64,000 nt of DNA from Pseudomonas sp. KU43P. GTDB lineage: Bacteria > Pseudomonadota > Gammaproteobacteria > Pseudomonadales > Pseudomonadaceae. Numbering within the stretch: position 1 is the first letter of the stretch; the number at the start of each line of letters is the position of its first letter. Below the pieces are notes generated by a model that saw only the letters and a list, made by a program, of their open reading frames with translations, ran no database searches and was not told the origin of the DNA. The translations under genes were made by a program, and so were the position numbers. The DNA is taken from positions 316,001 through 380,000 of the forward strand of contig NZ_AP019365.1 in the NCBI RefSeq assembly GCF_033095865.1, given 5' to 3'. Of this stretch, positions 22,370-31,609 are shown one piece after another.

Positions 22370-24183
22370 TGTTCAAACACTACCTGCGCGCGGTTTCGCT
22401 TGGCGCCTGTCTTTTCATCTGCGGCAACCCGGTAACGGCGCAGGAGCCGACCTGGCAACTGGCGATGAATGATGCCGATGTTCGCGATGTGGTACGTGAA
22501 GTGGGGGCGCTTCTCGACCAGACCATTATCCTCGACCCTCGCGTGCAGGGGCGAATCACCGTGCTGTCCAGTGAGCAGTTGGACCGGGAGGGCATCCGGC
22601 GTCTGTTCTACTCCGTTCTCAATGCCCAGGGTTTTGCGGCAGTGAACGATGGGGACCGTTTGCTGGTGCTGCCGGCCAGTGAAGCAAAAGCCTGGGCCAA
22701 CCATCAGGTTGACGCCATCCCGGCAGCGTTCACCACACAGGTGTTCACGCTGTCCGGCAGTATCGCCGCTGACCTTGCAGGGCTTCTGCGGCCTCTGGTT
22801 TCCAGCAATGGTTACATCGGCCCGTCGAGTTCGGCGAATGCGTTGGTGGTCACCGACTCGGCGGCCAACCTGGAACGGTTAGGTGAGCTGATAGGGCAAC
22901 TCGACAGCGGTCAAAGGCATGATCATGAGTTGGTGAACCTGCGCCATGCCGTGGCCAGCGCGTTGCTTCCTGTACTTGAGGCCGCTGCCGGGAGTGCCGA
23001 TAGTGGGGTGAAGGTCATGGCTGATGCGCATGGTAATCGCCTGTTGATCCTTGGGCCGAATAGGTCTCGTCAACGCTTGGTAAAACTGGCGCACTCACTG
23101 GATAAGCCGGCTGCTGTCACTGCACAGAATTGGCGGGTGGTGCGGCTGCAGCATTCGAATGCCGAGCAGCTTGCCGAAGTGCTGTCGGAAGTGGGCAAGC
23201 GCCTGGACGGTAAGCCGGTTGCCGACAATATGGACAGCGCTGCGCTGGGGCAGGCAGTCATCAAGGCCGATGCCAACCAGAACGCGCTGGTGTTGCTGGG
23301 CGCGCCGCAGACCTTGGGTAGCGTGGTCAAGATCATCGAGCAACTGGACCAGCCAAGGGCGCAAGTACTCATCCATGCGGCGATTGTCGAAGTCAGTGGC
23401 GACATCAGTGAAGCGCTGGGCTTGCAGTGGGGTATCAACAGTGGCCGCCTTAACGGCGGTGTGACATTCCCGGAAAGCGATTTCACCCTGGCCAAGATGT
23501 TGGGCGGTGAGGCTGTCTTGCCTGGCGGTGCTGCCTTGGCAGTGGGCTCCGACCGTTTCGCCGTTCTGGTTTCGGCGTTGGCCAGCAATAGTCGCAGCAA
23601 CCTGCTGTCGACTCCAAGTCTGCTTACCCTCGACAACCAGGAGGCACACATCCTGGTAGGCCAGAACGTGCCGTTCAAGACAGGCGCTTACACCACTTCC
23701 GGCAATGGTTCGGACAACCCGTTCACTACAGTCGAGCGCAAGGATGTGGGCGTCAGCCTGAAGGTGCGCCCACACATCAATGAAGGGCGAAGCTTGCGCC
23801 TGGAGGTCGAGCAGGAGAGTTCAGAGGTGATCCCCAGCCTGCTGGCAGATGACCTCATCACTAACAAGCGCTCGCTCAAGAGCACCATCCTGGCCGAAGA
23901 CGGTGAAATTATCGTGATCGGAGGGTTGATAAAGGACAGCGTCAAGACTGAAGAGCGCGGTGTACCGGGTTTGCGTCGGTTGCCGTGGATTGGTGGTCTG
24001 TTCCGTTGGAACCGTGATGTACAGGAAAAGACCAACCTCATGGTCTTCCTGCGGCCCACGATTCTGCGAACCCAGCACCCGCTGATAGAAGCGGGCGAAA
24101 AGGCCTGGCAGGAACTGCGTAGAGCGCCGGCGGCCAGGTTGCCCGAGGATGCTCGGCAATTGTTCGAAAGTGGCCAGCCGTGA
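22369..24183 (+). CDS. gspD: Type II secretion outer-membrane secretin GspD
   Basis: A protein of 604 residues with a signal peptide (to about VTAQ). N0 (WQLAMNDADVRDVVREVGALLDQ) and N1-N3 domains come next, then the secretin domain (about 325-590). Motifs are VLIHAAIVEVSGDISEALGLQWG, LLSTPSLLTLDNQEAHILVGQNVPF, VGVSLKVRPHINEG, EIIVIGGLI and GVPGLRRLPWIGGLF. It forms the multimeric exit pore. GGGAGG before TGATG couples it to gspC. No GspS pilotin is seen nearby. Confidence 0.95.
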   Translation: MFKHYLRAVSLGACLFICGNPVTAQEPTWQLAMNDADVRDVVREVGALLDQTIILDPRVQGRITVLSSEQLDREGIRRLFYSVLNAQGFAAVNDGDRLLVLPASEAKAWANHQVDAIPAAFTTQVFTLSGSIAADLAGLLRPLVSSNGYIGPSSSANALVVTDSAANLERLGELIGQLDSGQRHDHELVNLRHAVASALLPVLEAAAGSADSGVKVMADAHGNRLLILGPNRSRQRLVKLAHSLDKPAAVTAQNWRVVRLQHSNAEQLAEVLSEVGKRLDGKPVADNMDSAALGQAVIKADANQNALVLLGAPQTLGSVVKIIEQLDQPRAQVLIHAAIVEVSGDISEALGLQWGINSGRLNGGVTFPESDFTLAKMLGGEAVLPGGAALAVGSDRFAVLVSALASNSRSNLLSTPSLLTLDNQEAHILVGQNVPFKTGAYTTSGNGSDNPFTTVERKDVGVSLKVRPHINEGRSLRLEVEQESSEVIPSLLADDLITNKRSLKSTILAEDGEIIVIGGLIKDSVKTEERGVPGLRRLPWIGGLFRWNRDVQEKTNLMVFLRPTILRTQHPLIEAGEKAWQELRRAPAARLPEDARQLFESGQP

Positions 24184-25643
24184 GCAGCCTGTTGCCATTC
24201 GGCTTTACCAGACGTTACGGCATCCTGTTCGACCAGCAAGCGGACGAGCCTGCCCTGCTGCTGCGCGACGGTGCAACGTTGACTGCCTTATCCGAAGCCT
24301 GTCGCGTGGTTGGCAGTGGTTGGCCGCTCAGCTGGGTGGATGCCGAAGTATTTGCCGAACGCTTGGCCATTTGCCATGCAGGTGCTCAGGATGCCGCACA
24401 AACGGTGGTGCGGGGGATGGATCAAAGTATCGATCTGGAAAGCCTCGCAGATGCCTTGCCGCAGACCAGCGACTTGCTTGAGCAGCAGGACGATGCGCCG
24501 ATCATCCGTCTGCTCAATGCCTTGCTCAGCGAGGCTGTGCGTTCGCGTGCCTCGGATATCCACCTGGAAACCTTCGAGCAGTCACTGCGCGTGCGCATGC
24601 GCATCGACGGTGTGCTGCGCGAGGTGCTGAGCCCGCCACGTGCGCTCTCGGCTTTGCTGGTATCGCGGATAAAGGTCATGGCGCGCCTGGACATCGCCGA
24701 GCGTCGGGTACCGCAGGATGGCCGCATCGGCTTGCGCCTTGCCGGGCACGAAGTGGACGTGCGGGTATCCACGCTGCCTGCGGCCCATGGTGAGCGCGTG
24801 GTACTGCGCTTGCTGGACAAGCAGGCGGTGCGCCTGGACATCGAGCACATGGCCATGCAACCCCAGGCCCGTGAAGATTTTCTGCGCATGCTGGCGCGCC
24901 CACACGGTATTTTTCTGGTCACCGGGCCCACGGGGTCAGGCAAAACCACCACGTTGTATACCGCGCTGTCACAGCTCAACAAGGTGTCGCGCAATATTCT
25001 CACGGTCGAAGACCCAGTGGAGTATCACTTGCCCGGCATTGGCCAGACGCAGGTCAACACCAAGGTCGACATGACCTTCGCCCGTGGCCTGCGAGCCATT
25101 CTGCGTCAAGACCCCGACGTGGTGATGGTCGGCGAAATCCGTGACCGGGAGACCGCCGACATTGCTGTTCAAGCGTCGTTGACGGGCCACCTCGTGCTTT
25201 CCACCCTGCACACCAACAGCGCCTTGGGGGCTATCACTCGTCTGGCCGACATGGGGGTCGACACCAGCTTGTTGGCTGCCTCTCTGGCAGGGGTGATGGC
25301 CCAGCGCCTGGTACGCAAGTTGTGTGATCACTGCAAAGAGGCCTGCCCGCTCGATACCCTGACCGCGCAAAGGCTGGGAATCGAGCTGGAGGCTGCCAGA
25401 AGCGTTTATCAGGCGCAGGGTTGCGAGCGATGTCAGCACGGCTATAGCGGTCGTCTGGCCTTGCAGGAAATGGTCGTGGTGACACCTGAGCTGGCACAGG
25501 CGATTCACTCGCAGGCTTCTGAAGCACAGATGCTTGCGGTACTCCGTCAAGGTTCGGTGAGCCTGTTCGAGCACGGCGTACAGCGGGTTATGCAAGGTGA
25601 AACCAGTACTGCCGAATTTTTTCGCGTTGTGGGCCAGGACTGA
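24180..25643 (+). CDS. gspE: Type II secretion ATPase GspE
   Basis: A protein of 487 residues, the cytoplasmic hexameric ATPase that drives pseudopilus assembly. An N-terminal part (about 1-110) is followed by SRASDIHLE. Walker A is GPTGSGKTTTLY (about 249-260). The Asp box (EDPVEY), Walker B (RQDPDVVMVGEIRD) and His box (STLHTN) come in the expected order. Two CxxC pairs (CDHC and CERC, about 380-420) form the zinc site of GspE/PilB ATPases. The GTG start overlaps the gspD stop by four bases. Confidence 0.97.
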   Translation: MSSLLPFGFTRRYGILFDQQADEPALLLRDGATLTALSEACRVVGSGWPLSWVDAEVFAERLAICHAGAQDAAQTVVRGMDQSIDLESLADALPQTSDLLEQQDDAPIIRLLNALLSEAVRSRASDIHLETFEQSLRVRMRIDGVLREVLSPPRALSALLVSRIKVMARLDIAERRVPQDGRIGLRLAGHEVDVRVSTLPAAHGERVVLRLLDKQAVRLDIEHMAMQPQAREDFLRMLARPHGIFLVTGPTGSGKTTTLYTALSQLNKVSRNILTVEDPVEYHLPGIGQTQVNTKVDMTFARGLRAILRQDPDVVMVGEIRDRETADIAVQASLTGHLVLSTLHTNSALGAITRLADMGVDTSLLAASLAGVMAQRLVRKLCDHCKEACPLDTLTAQRLGIELEAARSVYQAQGCERCQHGYSGRLALQEMVVVTPELAQAIHSQASEAQMLAVLRQGSVSLFEHGVQRVMQGETSTAEFFRVVGQD

Positions 25644-25645
25644 CC

Positions 25646-26851
25646 GTGGTGGTGTTCAGCTACCGGGCGGTGGATGCCGCCGGGCGTTCACGGCGAGGTT
25701 GCGTGGAGGCAATCAGCGCACAACAGGCGCGTCAGCAATTGCGCGAGCGAGGGTGGCAGGTATTGGCTGTGCGCCCGGCGCGTCACCCTTGGCGGGTGAC
25801 GCTGAGGCCAGCGGGATCCCTGAGTGCGTCACAGCGTTCACTGCTGACTCGGCAGCTGGCAACACTTCTGCACGCAGGTATGCCGTTGGCTGAAGCGCTG
25901 CAGGCACTGGCGGCACAAAGCGAGGAGCGGCGAGTACGGCAGGTGATCGGCGGCGTCGCAGCCAAGGTGGCCGAGGGCAACTCCCTTGCTGAGGCTTTGG
26001 CCCATTACCCGCGCGGCTTCCCGATGGTGTTTCGTGCAACGGTCGCGGCTGCTGAGCGCACTGGCCATCTGGCCAGTGTGTTCGAGCGCCTTGCCGAGCA
26101 TGGCGAGCAGCAGCAGGCGATGCGTCAGAAGGTTCAGCTTGCGTTGGTCTATCCGGTGATTCTGCTGATTGTGTCAGTGGCGGTGGTGGGGTTTCTACTC
26201 GGCTATGTGGTGCCGGATGTGGTGCAGGCATTCGCCCGCGACCACGCCAACCTGCCGACCCCGACCCAAGTGCTCATCGTTCTTAGCGATGCCACAAGGC
26301 GGTTTGGCCTGGCACTCGTGGTGGGGCTCTTGTTGCTGGTTCTGCTGGCTCATCGTGCGCTAGGCCAGCCGGACTGTCGGCGTCGTTGGCACAGCGTTGT
26401 GTTGCAGTTGCCGTTGTTCGGGGCCTTCATCCGGGCCAGCGAAGCCGCTCGGTTTGCCAGCACGTTGGCCATCCTCAGCCGCAGTGGCGTGGCGCTGGTC
26501 GATGCAATGCAGATCAGCGCGGCAGTGGTTGGCAACCTTGCCACCCGTGAGCGCCTGGAGGTGGCCGCGCGCCTGCTCAGCGAAGGCCGCAGCCTGGCCG
26601 GCTGCCTGACGCAAAGCGCGGTATTGCCACCGTTGATGCTGCAGATGATTGCCAGCGGTGAACGCTCGGGTGAACTCGACAGCATGCTGGAGCGGGCCGC
26701 CGAAATGCAGGCAAGCCAGTTGTCCGCGCGCATTTCGTTGCTGGTCAGCCTGTGTGAACCGCTGATGCTGCTGGTGATGGGAGGCATCGTACTGTTCATC
26801 GTCCTGGCGATTCTCCTGCCCATCCTCAACCTCAACCAACTGGTGAACTGA
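25646..26851 (+). CDS. gspF: Type II secretion inner-membrane platform protein GspF
   Basis: A protein of 401 residues with two repeated cytoplasmic T2SSF domains (about 68-190 and 270-395). Three membrane helices lie near 165-190, 215-235 and 370-395. LLTRQLATLLHAGMPLAEAL and FASTLAILSRSGVALVDAM are the matching repeat starts. It anchors GspE and probably rotates or lifts pseudopilins. The GTG start is two bases after gspE. Confidence 0.96.
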   Translation: MVVFSYRAVDAAGRSRRGCVEAISAQQARQQLRERGWQVLAVRPARHPWRVTLRPAGSLSASQRSLLTRQLATLLHAGMPLAEALQALAAQSEERRVRQVIGGVAAKVAEGNSLAEALAHYPRGFPMVFRATVAAAERTGHLASVFERLAEHGEQQQAMRQKVQLALVYPVILLIVSVAVVGFLLGYVVPDVVQAFARDHANLPTPTQVLIVLSDATRRFGLALVVGLLLLVLLAHRALGQPDCRRRWHSVVLQLPLFGAFIRASEAARFASTLAILSRSGVALVDAMQISAAVVGNLATRERLEVAARLLSEGRSLAGCLTQSAVLPPLMLQMIASGERSGELDSMLERAAEMQASQLSARISLLVSLCEPLMLLVMGGIVLFIVLAILLPILNLNQLVN

Positions 26852-26852
26852 T

Positions 26853-27299
26853 ATGTCTTTTCACGCTTCGCGTCGCGCCCAGCGTGGCTTTACCCTGATC
26901 GAGATCATGGTGGTGGTGGTCATCCTTGGTGTGCTGGGCGCGCTGGTACTGCCCAATGTCATGAGCCGTCCGGACCATGCCAAGCTGACGGCGGCTCGTA
27001 CCGATATCCAGTCGATCAACACGGCCCTTGAAATCTACCGGCTGGACAACGGTCGTTATCCAAGTACTGCCCAAGGCCTGGAAGCGTTGGTCAAACGCCC
27101 TACGCTGGCCCCGCTGCCACGCCAGTGGAACGCACAAGGCTACCTCAAGGCCGTACCGATCGACCCGTGGGGCATGGCCTACCAATACGCCAGCCCAGGC
27201 ACACGTTCCAACCAGGGGCATGACCTGTATTCGCTGGGAGCCGACAACCAGCCCGGTGGCGAAGGGCTGGATGCCGACATCGGTAACTGGGCCGAATGA
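26853..27299 (+). CDS. gspG: Major pseudopilin GspG
   Basis: A prepilin of 148 residues. The leader ends RRAQRG, cut before FTLIEIMVVVVI with the conserved Glu5. It has the GspG core (YPSTAQGLEALV, DPWGMAYQYASPG) and the C-terminal calcium loop GADNQPGGEGLDADIGNW. It polymerises into the periplasmic pseudopilus. Processing needs a prepilin peptidase (GspO/PilD), which is not in the window. Confidence 0.97.
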   Translation: MSFHASRRAQRGFTLIEIMVVVVILGVLGALVLPNVMSRPDHAKLTAARTDIQSINTALEIYRLDNGRYPSTAQGLEALVKRPTLAPLPRQWNAQGYLKAVPIDPWGMAYQYASPGTRSNQGHDLYSLGADNQPGGEGLDADIGNWAE

Positions 27300-27757
27300 G
27301 TACCCGAAGTATGCGGGGGTTCACCCTGCTGGAGCTGCTTGTGGTACTGGCAGTGCTGGGGCTGGTCGCCGGTATGGCGGGGCTTTCCCTTGGGCGTGAC
27401 CCGCAGCGTCAGGCTTTCCAGGAGGCCAACTTCTTCGTGCAGGTGCTGCAGCACGCGCGGCAGCGGGCCGTGCTTGAGGGCATGCTGCTGGGCATTCGCC
27501 TGGATGCCCAAGGCTATCAGTTACTCAGGCGCACTGCCCTGGGTTGGGACAATGCTGGCCAGCGCCATGATGCAGGTATCGATCTGCGTTTGGTGATAGA
27601 TGATGTGTTCATTGAGCCAAGCCGTAGCGGTTCGCCTCAACTGCTCATTCACAGCAATGATCAGTACAGCGTTTTCACCTTGCATTTCGAACAAGTCGGC
27701 GTGCGCTTGGTATCAGTGTCGAGCGATGGGCTCAATGATCCGCAAGTCGACCACTGA
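27296..27757 (+). CDS. gspH: Minor pseudopilin GspH
   Basis: A protein of 153 residues. The leader MSTRSMRG is cut before FTLLELLVVLAVLGL, followed by a GspH-like beta domain with few conserved residues. The ATG overlaps the gspG stop by four bases. Identified by its leader and by position between gspG and gspI. Confidence 0.88.
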   Translation: MSTRSMRGFTLLELLVVLAVLGLVAGMAGLSLGRDPQRQAFQEANFFVQVLQHARQRAVLEGMLLGIRLDAQGYQLLRRTALGWDNAGQRHDAGIDLRLVIDDVFIEPSRSGSPQLLIHSNDQYSVFTLHFEQVGVRLVSVSSDGLNDPQVDH

Positions 27758-28115
27758 GCGTGGTTTTACCCTGCTGGAAGTCTTGGTCGCCCTGTCGATT
27801 TTCGCAGTGTTGGCGCTTGCCATGGGCAGCGCTGCCCAGCATTTGCTGGCGCAGGCCCGACAACTGGAAGACCGGCTGCTCGCCAACTGGCTGGCGGACA
27901 ATCATATGGCATTGCTGCGTTTGCAGCCTGTTCCCGCGCCTGGCCGCCAGCAAATCGAGGTCGACTTTGCCCAACGCCGGTGGCGGCTGGATGAAACCCG
28001 TTGGAACCTTCCGGGCGGGTTGTTGCAGATTGAGTTGCTGGTGCGCCCTGCAGGCGATCTGGCCGTATTGCATCGGGCGAGCACCTGGCGGGTGAGGGCA
28101 GGCGATGAGGGCTGA
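27735..28115 (+). CDS. gspI: Minor pseudopilin GspI
   Basis: A protein of 126 residues. The leader MIRKSTTERG is cut before FTLLEVLVALSIFAV. ATG 27735 gives the usual short basic leader; ATG 27726 adds MGS and cannot be excluded. It overlaps the gspH end by 23 bases and gspJ by 11. GspI nucleates the pseudopilus tip with GspJ and GspK. Confidence 0.9.
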   Translation: MIRKSTTERGFTLLEVLVALSIFAVLALAMGSAAQHLLAQARQLEDRLLANWLADNHMALLRLQPVPAPGRQQIEVDFAQRRWRLDETRWNLPGGLLQIELLVRPAGDLAVLHRASTWRVRAGDEG

Positions 28116-28689
28116 ATACGCAAGGGCGCAGCGCGGCTTCACCCTGATTGAACTGCTGCTGGCTGTGGCCATCTTCGCACTGTTGGCACTGGGTAGCGCG
28201 CAGCTGCTCGACAGCCTGGTCAGGGCTGATGGCGCCCGCCAGCAGCAGGTAGAGGGTTCGCGTGCCTTGGCAAGGGCACTGAGTGTGATGCAGCGTGATG
28301 CCTTGCAGGTGAAGTCGGGGGCCGAGCTGCAAAGCGCTGCTTTCGCCATGTCGCTACAGGGCTCACGGATGCGCTGGTTGATAAGTGTCCGCCAGCAGGA
28401 TGCAGTTTCGTCCGTGAGTGACCTGCGGATAGTCGAGTACTGGCTTGAGGACGGCACGCTGTGGCGGCGTGAGCTCACGCTGGAAAACGGGGCGATGGGC
28501 AGCCAGAGGTTGCTCGACGGTGTTCGCGAACTGCGCTGGCGCGTGCACGCGCCCGGCCTGGGTTGGGTTGAACATTGGTCGAGCGATGCTAAGCACGAAC
28601 AGGCGGCGAATGCGCTGGAGGTGACCTTGTCCACCGCGCGTTATCAACAACTGCGTCGGGTGCTGACAATGGCTGGAGGGCGCACATGA
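28105..28689 (+). CDS. gspJ: Minor pseudopilin GspJ
   Basis: A protein of 194 residues. The leader ends YARAQRG before FTLIELLLAVAIFAL. The body fits GspJ, with the LRIVEYWLEDGTLWRRE strand and a LLDGVRELRWRVHAPG region. It is a tip-complex subunit with GspI and GspK, and overlaps gspI and gspK. Confidence 0.92.
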   Translation: MRAEYARAQRGFTLIELLLAVAIFALLALGSAQLLDSLVRADGARQQQVEGSRALARALSVMQRDALQVKSGAELQSAAFAMSLQGSRMRWLISVRQQDAVSSVSDLRIVEYWLEDGTLWRRELTLENGAMGSQRLLDGVRELRWRVHAPGLGWVEHWSSDAKHEQAANALEVTLSTARYQQLRRVLTMAGGRT

Positions 28690-29543
28690 ACCGTGTTCGT
28701 CAGCAAGGTCTGGCATTGGTGACGGTACTGCTGGTAATGGCACTGCTGACGCTGCTGGTGGCAGGCATGTTACGCAGCCAGCAGCTGGTGGTGGCTGGAG
28801 TTGGCCAGCAGATCGCGTTCTCACGTCTGTCGCAATTGGCCCTGGCGGGAGAGGCGTTGATGCAACAGCAACTCGCTAGCCAGGTACCTGAGGTACTTCA
28901 GCGCAGCCATTCGAACCAGGACTGGGCCAAGCCACAGAAAATGGCCTTGGCTGATGGGGTGCTGTGGATGCGCATGGAAGACCTCACCGCACGGTTGAAT
29001 CTTGCGGCTCTGGTCGGGCGTACGTCGCTCGAGCCGACGTTGCTGGCGCGGTGGCAAAGGCTTTGTGACTCGTTGGATATCGACCCGCCTGACCTTGAAC
29101 CGTTGGTCGGCCGGCGATTGCTCGACGTCAGCCAATTGCGAGCGTTGCGCGGTGTGGACACGGAAGCATTCGAGCGGTTACGACCCTGGATAGTGGCCCT
29201 GCCTGTCGAGGCGGGGCTGAACGTCAACACCGCGCCTTCGCGCCTGCTGGCTTCTTTGGAAGGGGTTGCCCCTTCGGCGGCCAGGCAGGCGGTCGACGCA
29301 CGTCCAGAACAGGGGTATGCGAGCGTGCAGCAGTTTTTTGCCAGCCCTGAGATGAGTGGGCTGGGTATTCAAGCACGTGGGTTGGGTGTTGCCAGCCGTT
29401 GGTTCCGCTTGGAGTTGCAAGCCGAGTGGGATCAACAGCGGCTGTTCCTGTACAGCGACCTGGAGATCGACGCGAAGACTCACCGCGTGCAGGTGGTGGG
29501 CAGGACATTCTCTGCAGTGCGGGAGCAAACACGCAATGAATGA
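28686..29543 (+). CDS. gspK: Minor pseudopilin GspK
   Basis: A protein of 285 residues. The leader MNRVRQQG precedes LALVTVLLVMALLTLLV, which lacks Glu5, as expected for the GspK tip subunit. The large alpha domain shows DLTARLNLAAL and GLNVNTAPSRLLASL, both family-typical. The four-base ATGA overlap with gspJ and the eight-base overlap with gspL keep the operon continuous. Confidence 0.93.
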   Translation: MNRVRQQGLALVTVLLVMALLTLLVAGMLRSQQLVVAGVGQQIAFSRLSQLALAGEALMQQQLASQVPEVLQRSHSNQDWAKPQKMALADGVLWMRMEDLTARLNLAALVGRTSLEPTLLARWQRLCDSLDIDPPDLEPLVGRRLLDVSQLRALRGVDTEAFERLRPWIVALPVEAGLNVNTAPSRLLASLEGVAPSAARQAVDARPEQGYASVQQFFASPEMSGLGIQARGLGVASRWFRLELQAEWDQQRLFLYSDLEIDAKTHRVQVVGRTFSAVREQTRNE

Positions 29544-30636
29544 AGCAGGTGTGTACCTGTTGCCTGAGGGCATCCGGCAAGCCGACTCGGCTTGGCCGGT
29601 GATCGCGTGGACGGCACAAGGGCAGGTCTGCCGGACACAACTGGCCGAGACGGGAGCACTGCTGGCAGGGGCGCCAGTGATCGTGGTGTTGCCCATGGAG
29701 TTGCTGAGCAGTTGCCAGGTGCCTGCGATACCTGGCCGCAAAGTCTCCCGGGAGGCGATGGGGTATGCGCTGGAAGAGCAACTGGCGACGCCGCTGGACA
29801 CCCTCCATCTGGCGTACTCAAGCGCCGACGTGCAAGGCCGTCGCCAGGCACTGGCGATCGAGCAAGACCGTTGGCAATGCCTGCTCAAGCTGCTGCTGGA
29901 GCAAGGGCTAGACCCCGTCGCCGTACAGGCGGACGCCGATCGATTGTTTGCTGCGCCCGCTGCTCTGTGGCTGGAGGGCCGCTGGTTGCTTGGCGGTGCA
30001 GACCTGCCGCTGATGGCCGCCACGGATGCAATGGCCAATGCGCTATCGCAACGCCTTGCGCCCATGAGTTGGCAGGCTGACGTGCCGAACCAGTTGAGCA
30101 ACCAGCGGATCGACAGCGCAATCGCCAGATTGATCGACGGTCGGCCTGGGGCGATTGACCTGCGCCAGGGGGCTTCGCGCAGGCGCCGCCGTTCGTTGCC
30201 ATGGCAGCGGGCGTTGGCCGGGGTGGCGATGATCGGGTTGCTGGCGGGCGTGGTAGATCAGCTGCGTGCGGCCTGGGTACAGCAGCGCGCCAATCAGTTG
30301 AGAGCCGACAATCAGTTGCAGTTTCAGCGCTGGGCACCCGGTCACGCTGGGGGCAGCGACCTGTCGAGGCTGGTGGAGGCATTGCGGCAGCAGCCGCCAC
30401 CGGCAACGGCGATCCAGCGTTTGCTGGTACTGGCCGGGCAGGTGGTGGAAACCGGAAACCTGACGTTCGAACGTGCGGAGCTGATGCCTGATCAAGGCTG
30501 GCGTGTCGAGGTCACCGGGGTGCGCTTCGATGACCTTGAGCGCTTGCGCGAACGCATGCCTGATCTGGTCGTGGGGCACGCAAGGCAGGACGAGCAGGGA
30601 GTACAGGCAACGTTGACCTGGGCGGGAGGGGCATGA
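29536..30636 (+). CDS. gspL: Type II secretion inner-membrane protein GspL
   Basis: A protein of 366 residues. The cytoplasmic actin-like domain (about 1-220; VIVVLPMELLSSCQVPAIPGRKVSREAM..) binds GspE in this family. One membrane helix lies near 230-248, followed by a periplasmic ferredoxin-like domain ending VQATLTWAGGA. The ATG at 29536 overlaps the gspK stop; an open frame further upstream runs inside gspK and is not used. The stop overlaps gspM. Confidence 0.92.
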   Translation: MNEAGVYLLPEGIRQADSAWPVIAWTAQGQVCRTQLAETGALLAGAPVIVVLPMELLSSCQVPAIPGRKVSREAMGYALEEQLATPLDTLHLAYSSADVQGRRQALAIEQDRWQCLLKLLLEQGLDPVAVQADADRLFAAPAALWLEGRWLLGGADLPLMAATDAMANALSQRLAPMSWQADVPNQLSNQRIDSAIARLIDGRPGAIDLRQGASRRRRRSLPWQRALAGVAMIGLLAGVVDQLRAAWVQQRANQLRADNQLQFQRWAPGHAGGSDLSRLVEALRQQPPPATAIQRLLVLAGQVVETGNLTFERAELMPDQGWRVEVTGVRFDDLERLRERMPDLVVGHARQDEQGVQATLTWAGGA

Positions 30637-31097
30637 TGTCGCGTATTCCTCAGCACCTGCGCGAGCACTGGGAGCGGATCCCGTATCGAAGGCGATGGAT
30701 GCTGCAGGGCGCTGCTTGGGCGGTTGTACTGCTGGTGCTCTGGCAGTGGGGTTGGCTGGATAGCCGGTGGAAACTTCAGCAAGCCGAGCGCAGCCTGACC
30801 GATGAGCAGATGCTGAGCCGGCAACTGCATTCGGTGATGGCATCCCCCAACCCAGGACGTTCGCAGCCCTTGAGCCCTGGTCGTTTGAGCGAGCATGCAC
30901 AGGCTGCCGGGCTGCGGGTTGTCGGCATGGATACTCACGAGGGACGTGTCGACGTTCAGCTCGAAGGCCAACCCGACGCCCTGTTGCACTGGCTGCACGA
31001 AGTGGAGCGAGAAGGGACCCAGGTGGGGCAGTTGCAATTGCAGCGCAGCGGCAACCTGCTGCAGGTACGCCTTGGGGTGGTGCCGGGCCCGTCCTGA
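30633..31097 (+). CDS. gspM: Type II secretion inner-membrane protein GspM
   Basis: A protein of 154 residues with a short cytoplasmic N-terminus, one membrane helix (about 25-42, LQGAAWAVVLLVLWQW) and a periplasmic ferredoxin-like domain (about 80-154). The ATGA overlap with gspL fits stoichiometric production. It is the last gsp gene; gspN and gspO are absent. No clear terminator follows before the next gene at 31162. Confidence 0.88.
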   Translation: MMSRIPQHLREHWERIPYRRRWMLQGAAWAVVLLVLWQWGWLDSRWKLQQAERSLTDEQMLSRQLHSVMASPNPGRSQPLSPGRLSEHAQAAGLRVVGMDTHEGRVDVQLEGQPDALLHWLHEVEREGTQVGQLQLQRSGNLLQVRLGVVPGPS

Positions 31098-31161
31098 TTA
31101 AGTTTGGCTTCAGCCACCCGCGTTACGCTTTGCCCATCGGAAACCAGACAGGACATACTCC

Positions 31162-31509
31162 ATGAAAGCCCATTACCTTGCCTTTATCCTTGCCCCGCTT
31201 GTCAGTACTGCTGCCTTGGCTGCTGGCTATACCGGCCCGGGTGCCCAGCCAGTGACCACTGTGTCCGCCGCCAAGGATGCTGCCGATGACACGCCGGTGG
31301 TGCTGCAGGGCTACGTGACCAAGAAGATCAACAACGACGACAAGTACGAGTTCAAGGACAACACCGGCACCATCACCGTCGAGATCGACAACGAAGATCT
31401 GCCGCCGACACCGTTCAACGAAAAGACCAAGGTGAAGCTGACCGGCGAGGTGGAGAAGCACCTGATGAGCCGTGAAGTGGATGTGGATATCGTCGAGATC
31501 GTGAACTGA
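31162..31509 (+). CDS. ygiW: YgiW-type periplasmic OB-fold (BOF) protein
   Basis: A protein of 115 residues with a clean signal peptide (about 1-21, ending ALAA). The BOF/NirD-YgiW fold follows: VVLQGYVTKKINNDDKYEFKD, GTITVEIDNEDL, KVKLTGEVEKHLM and a final VDVDIVEIV. Related proteins are induced by envelope or oxidative stress in enterics; the ligand is unknown. AGGA precedes the ATG. It is 64 bases after gspM on the same strand, but is probably part of the conserved backbone rather than of the secretion operon. Confidence 0.82.
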   Translation: MKAHYLAFILAPLVSTAALAAGYTGPGAQPVTTVSAAKDAADDTPVVLQGYVTKKINNDDKYEFKDNTGTITVEIDNEDLPPTPFNEKTKVKLTGEVEKHLMSREVDVDIVEIVN

Positions 31510-31520
31510 TCCAAAGGCCT

Positions 31521-31586
31521 CATCGCCAGCAAGCCGGCTCCCACAGTTACCCTACGGTCTCTGTGGGAGCCGGCTTGCCGGCGATG
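31521..31586. repeat. REP pair (inverted, P. putida type)
   Basis: CATCGCCAGCAAGCCGGCTC.. (31521-31546) and its near-perfect inverse (31561-31586) are separated by 14 bases. It lies between the convergent ygiW and MFS genes and could help termination. Confidence 0.9.
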
Positions 31587-31609
31587 GGCTGCAAAGCAGC
31601 CCTGCAGCC

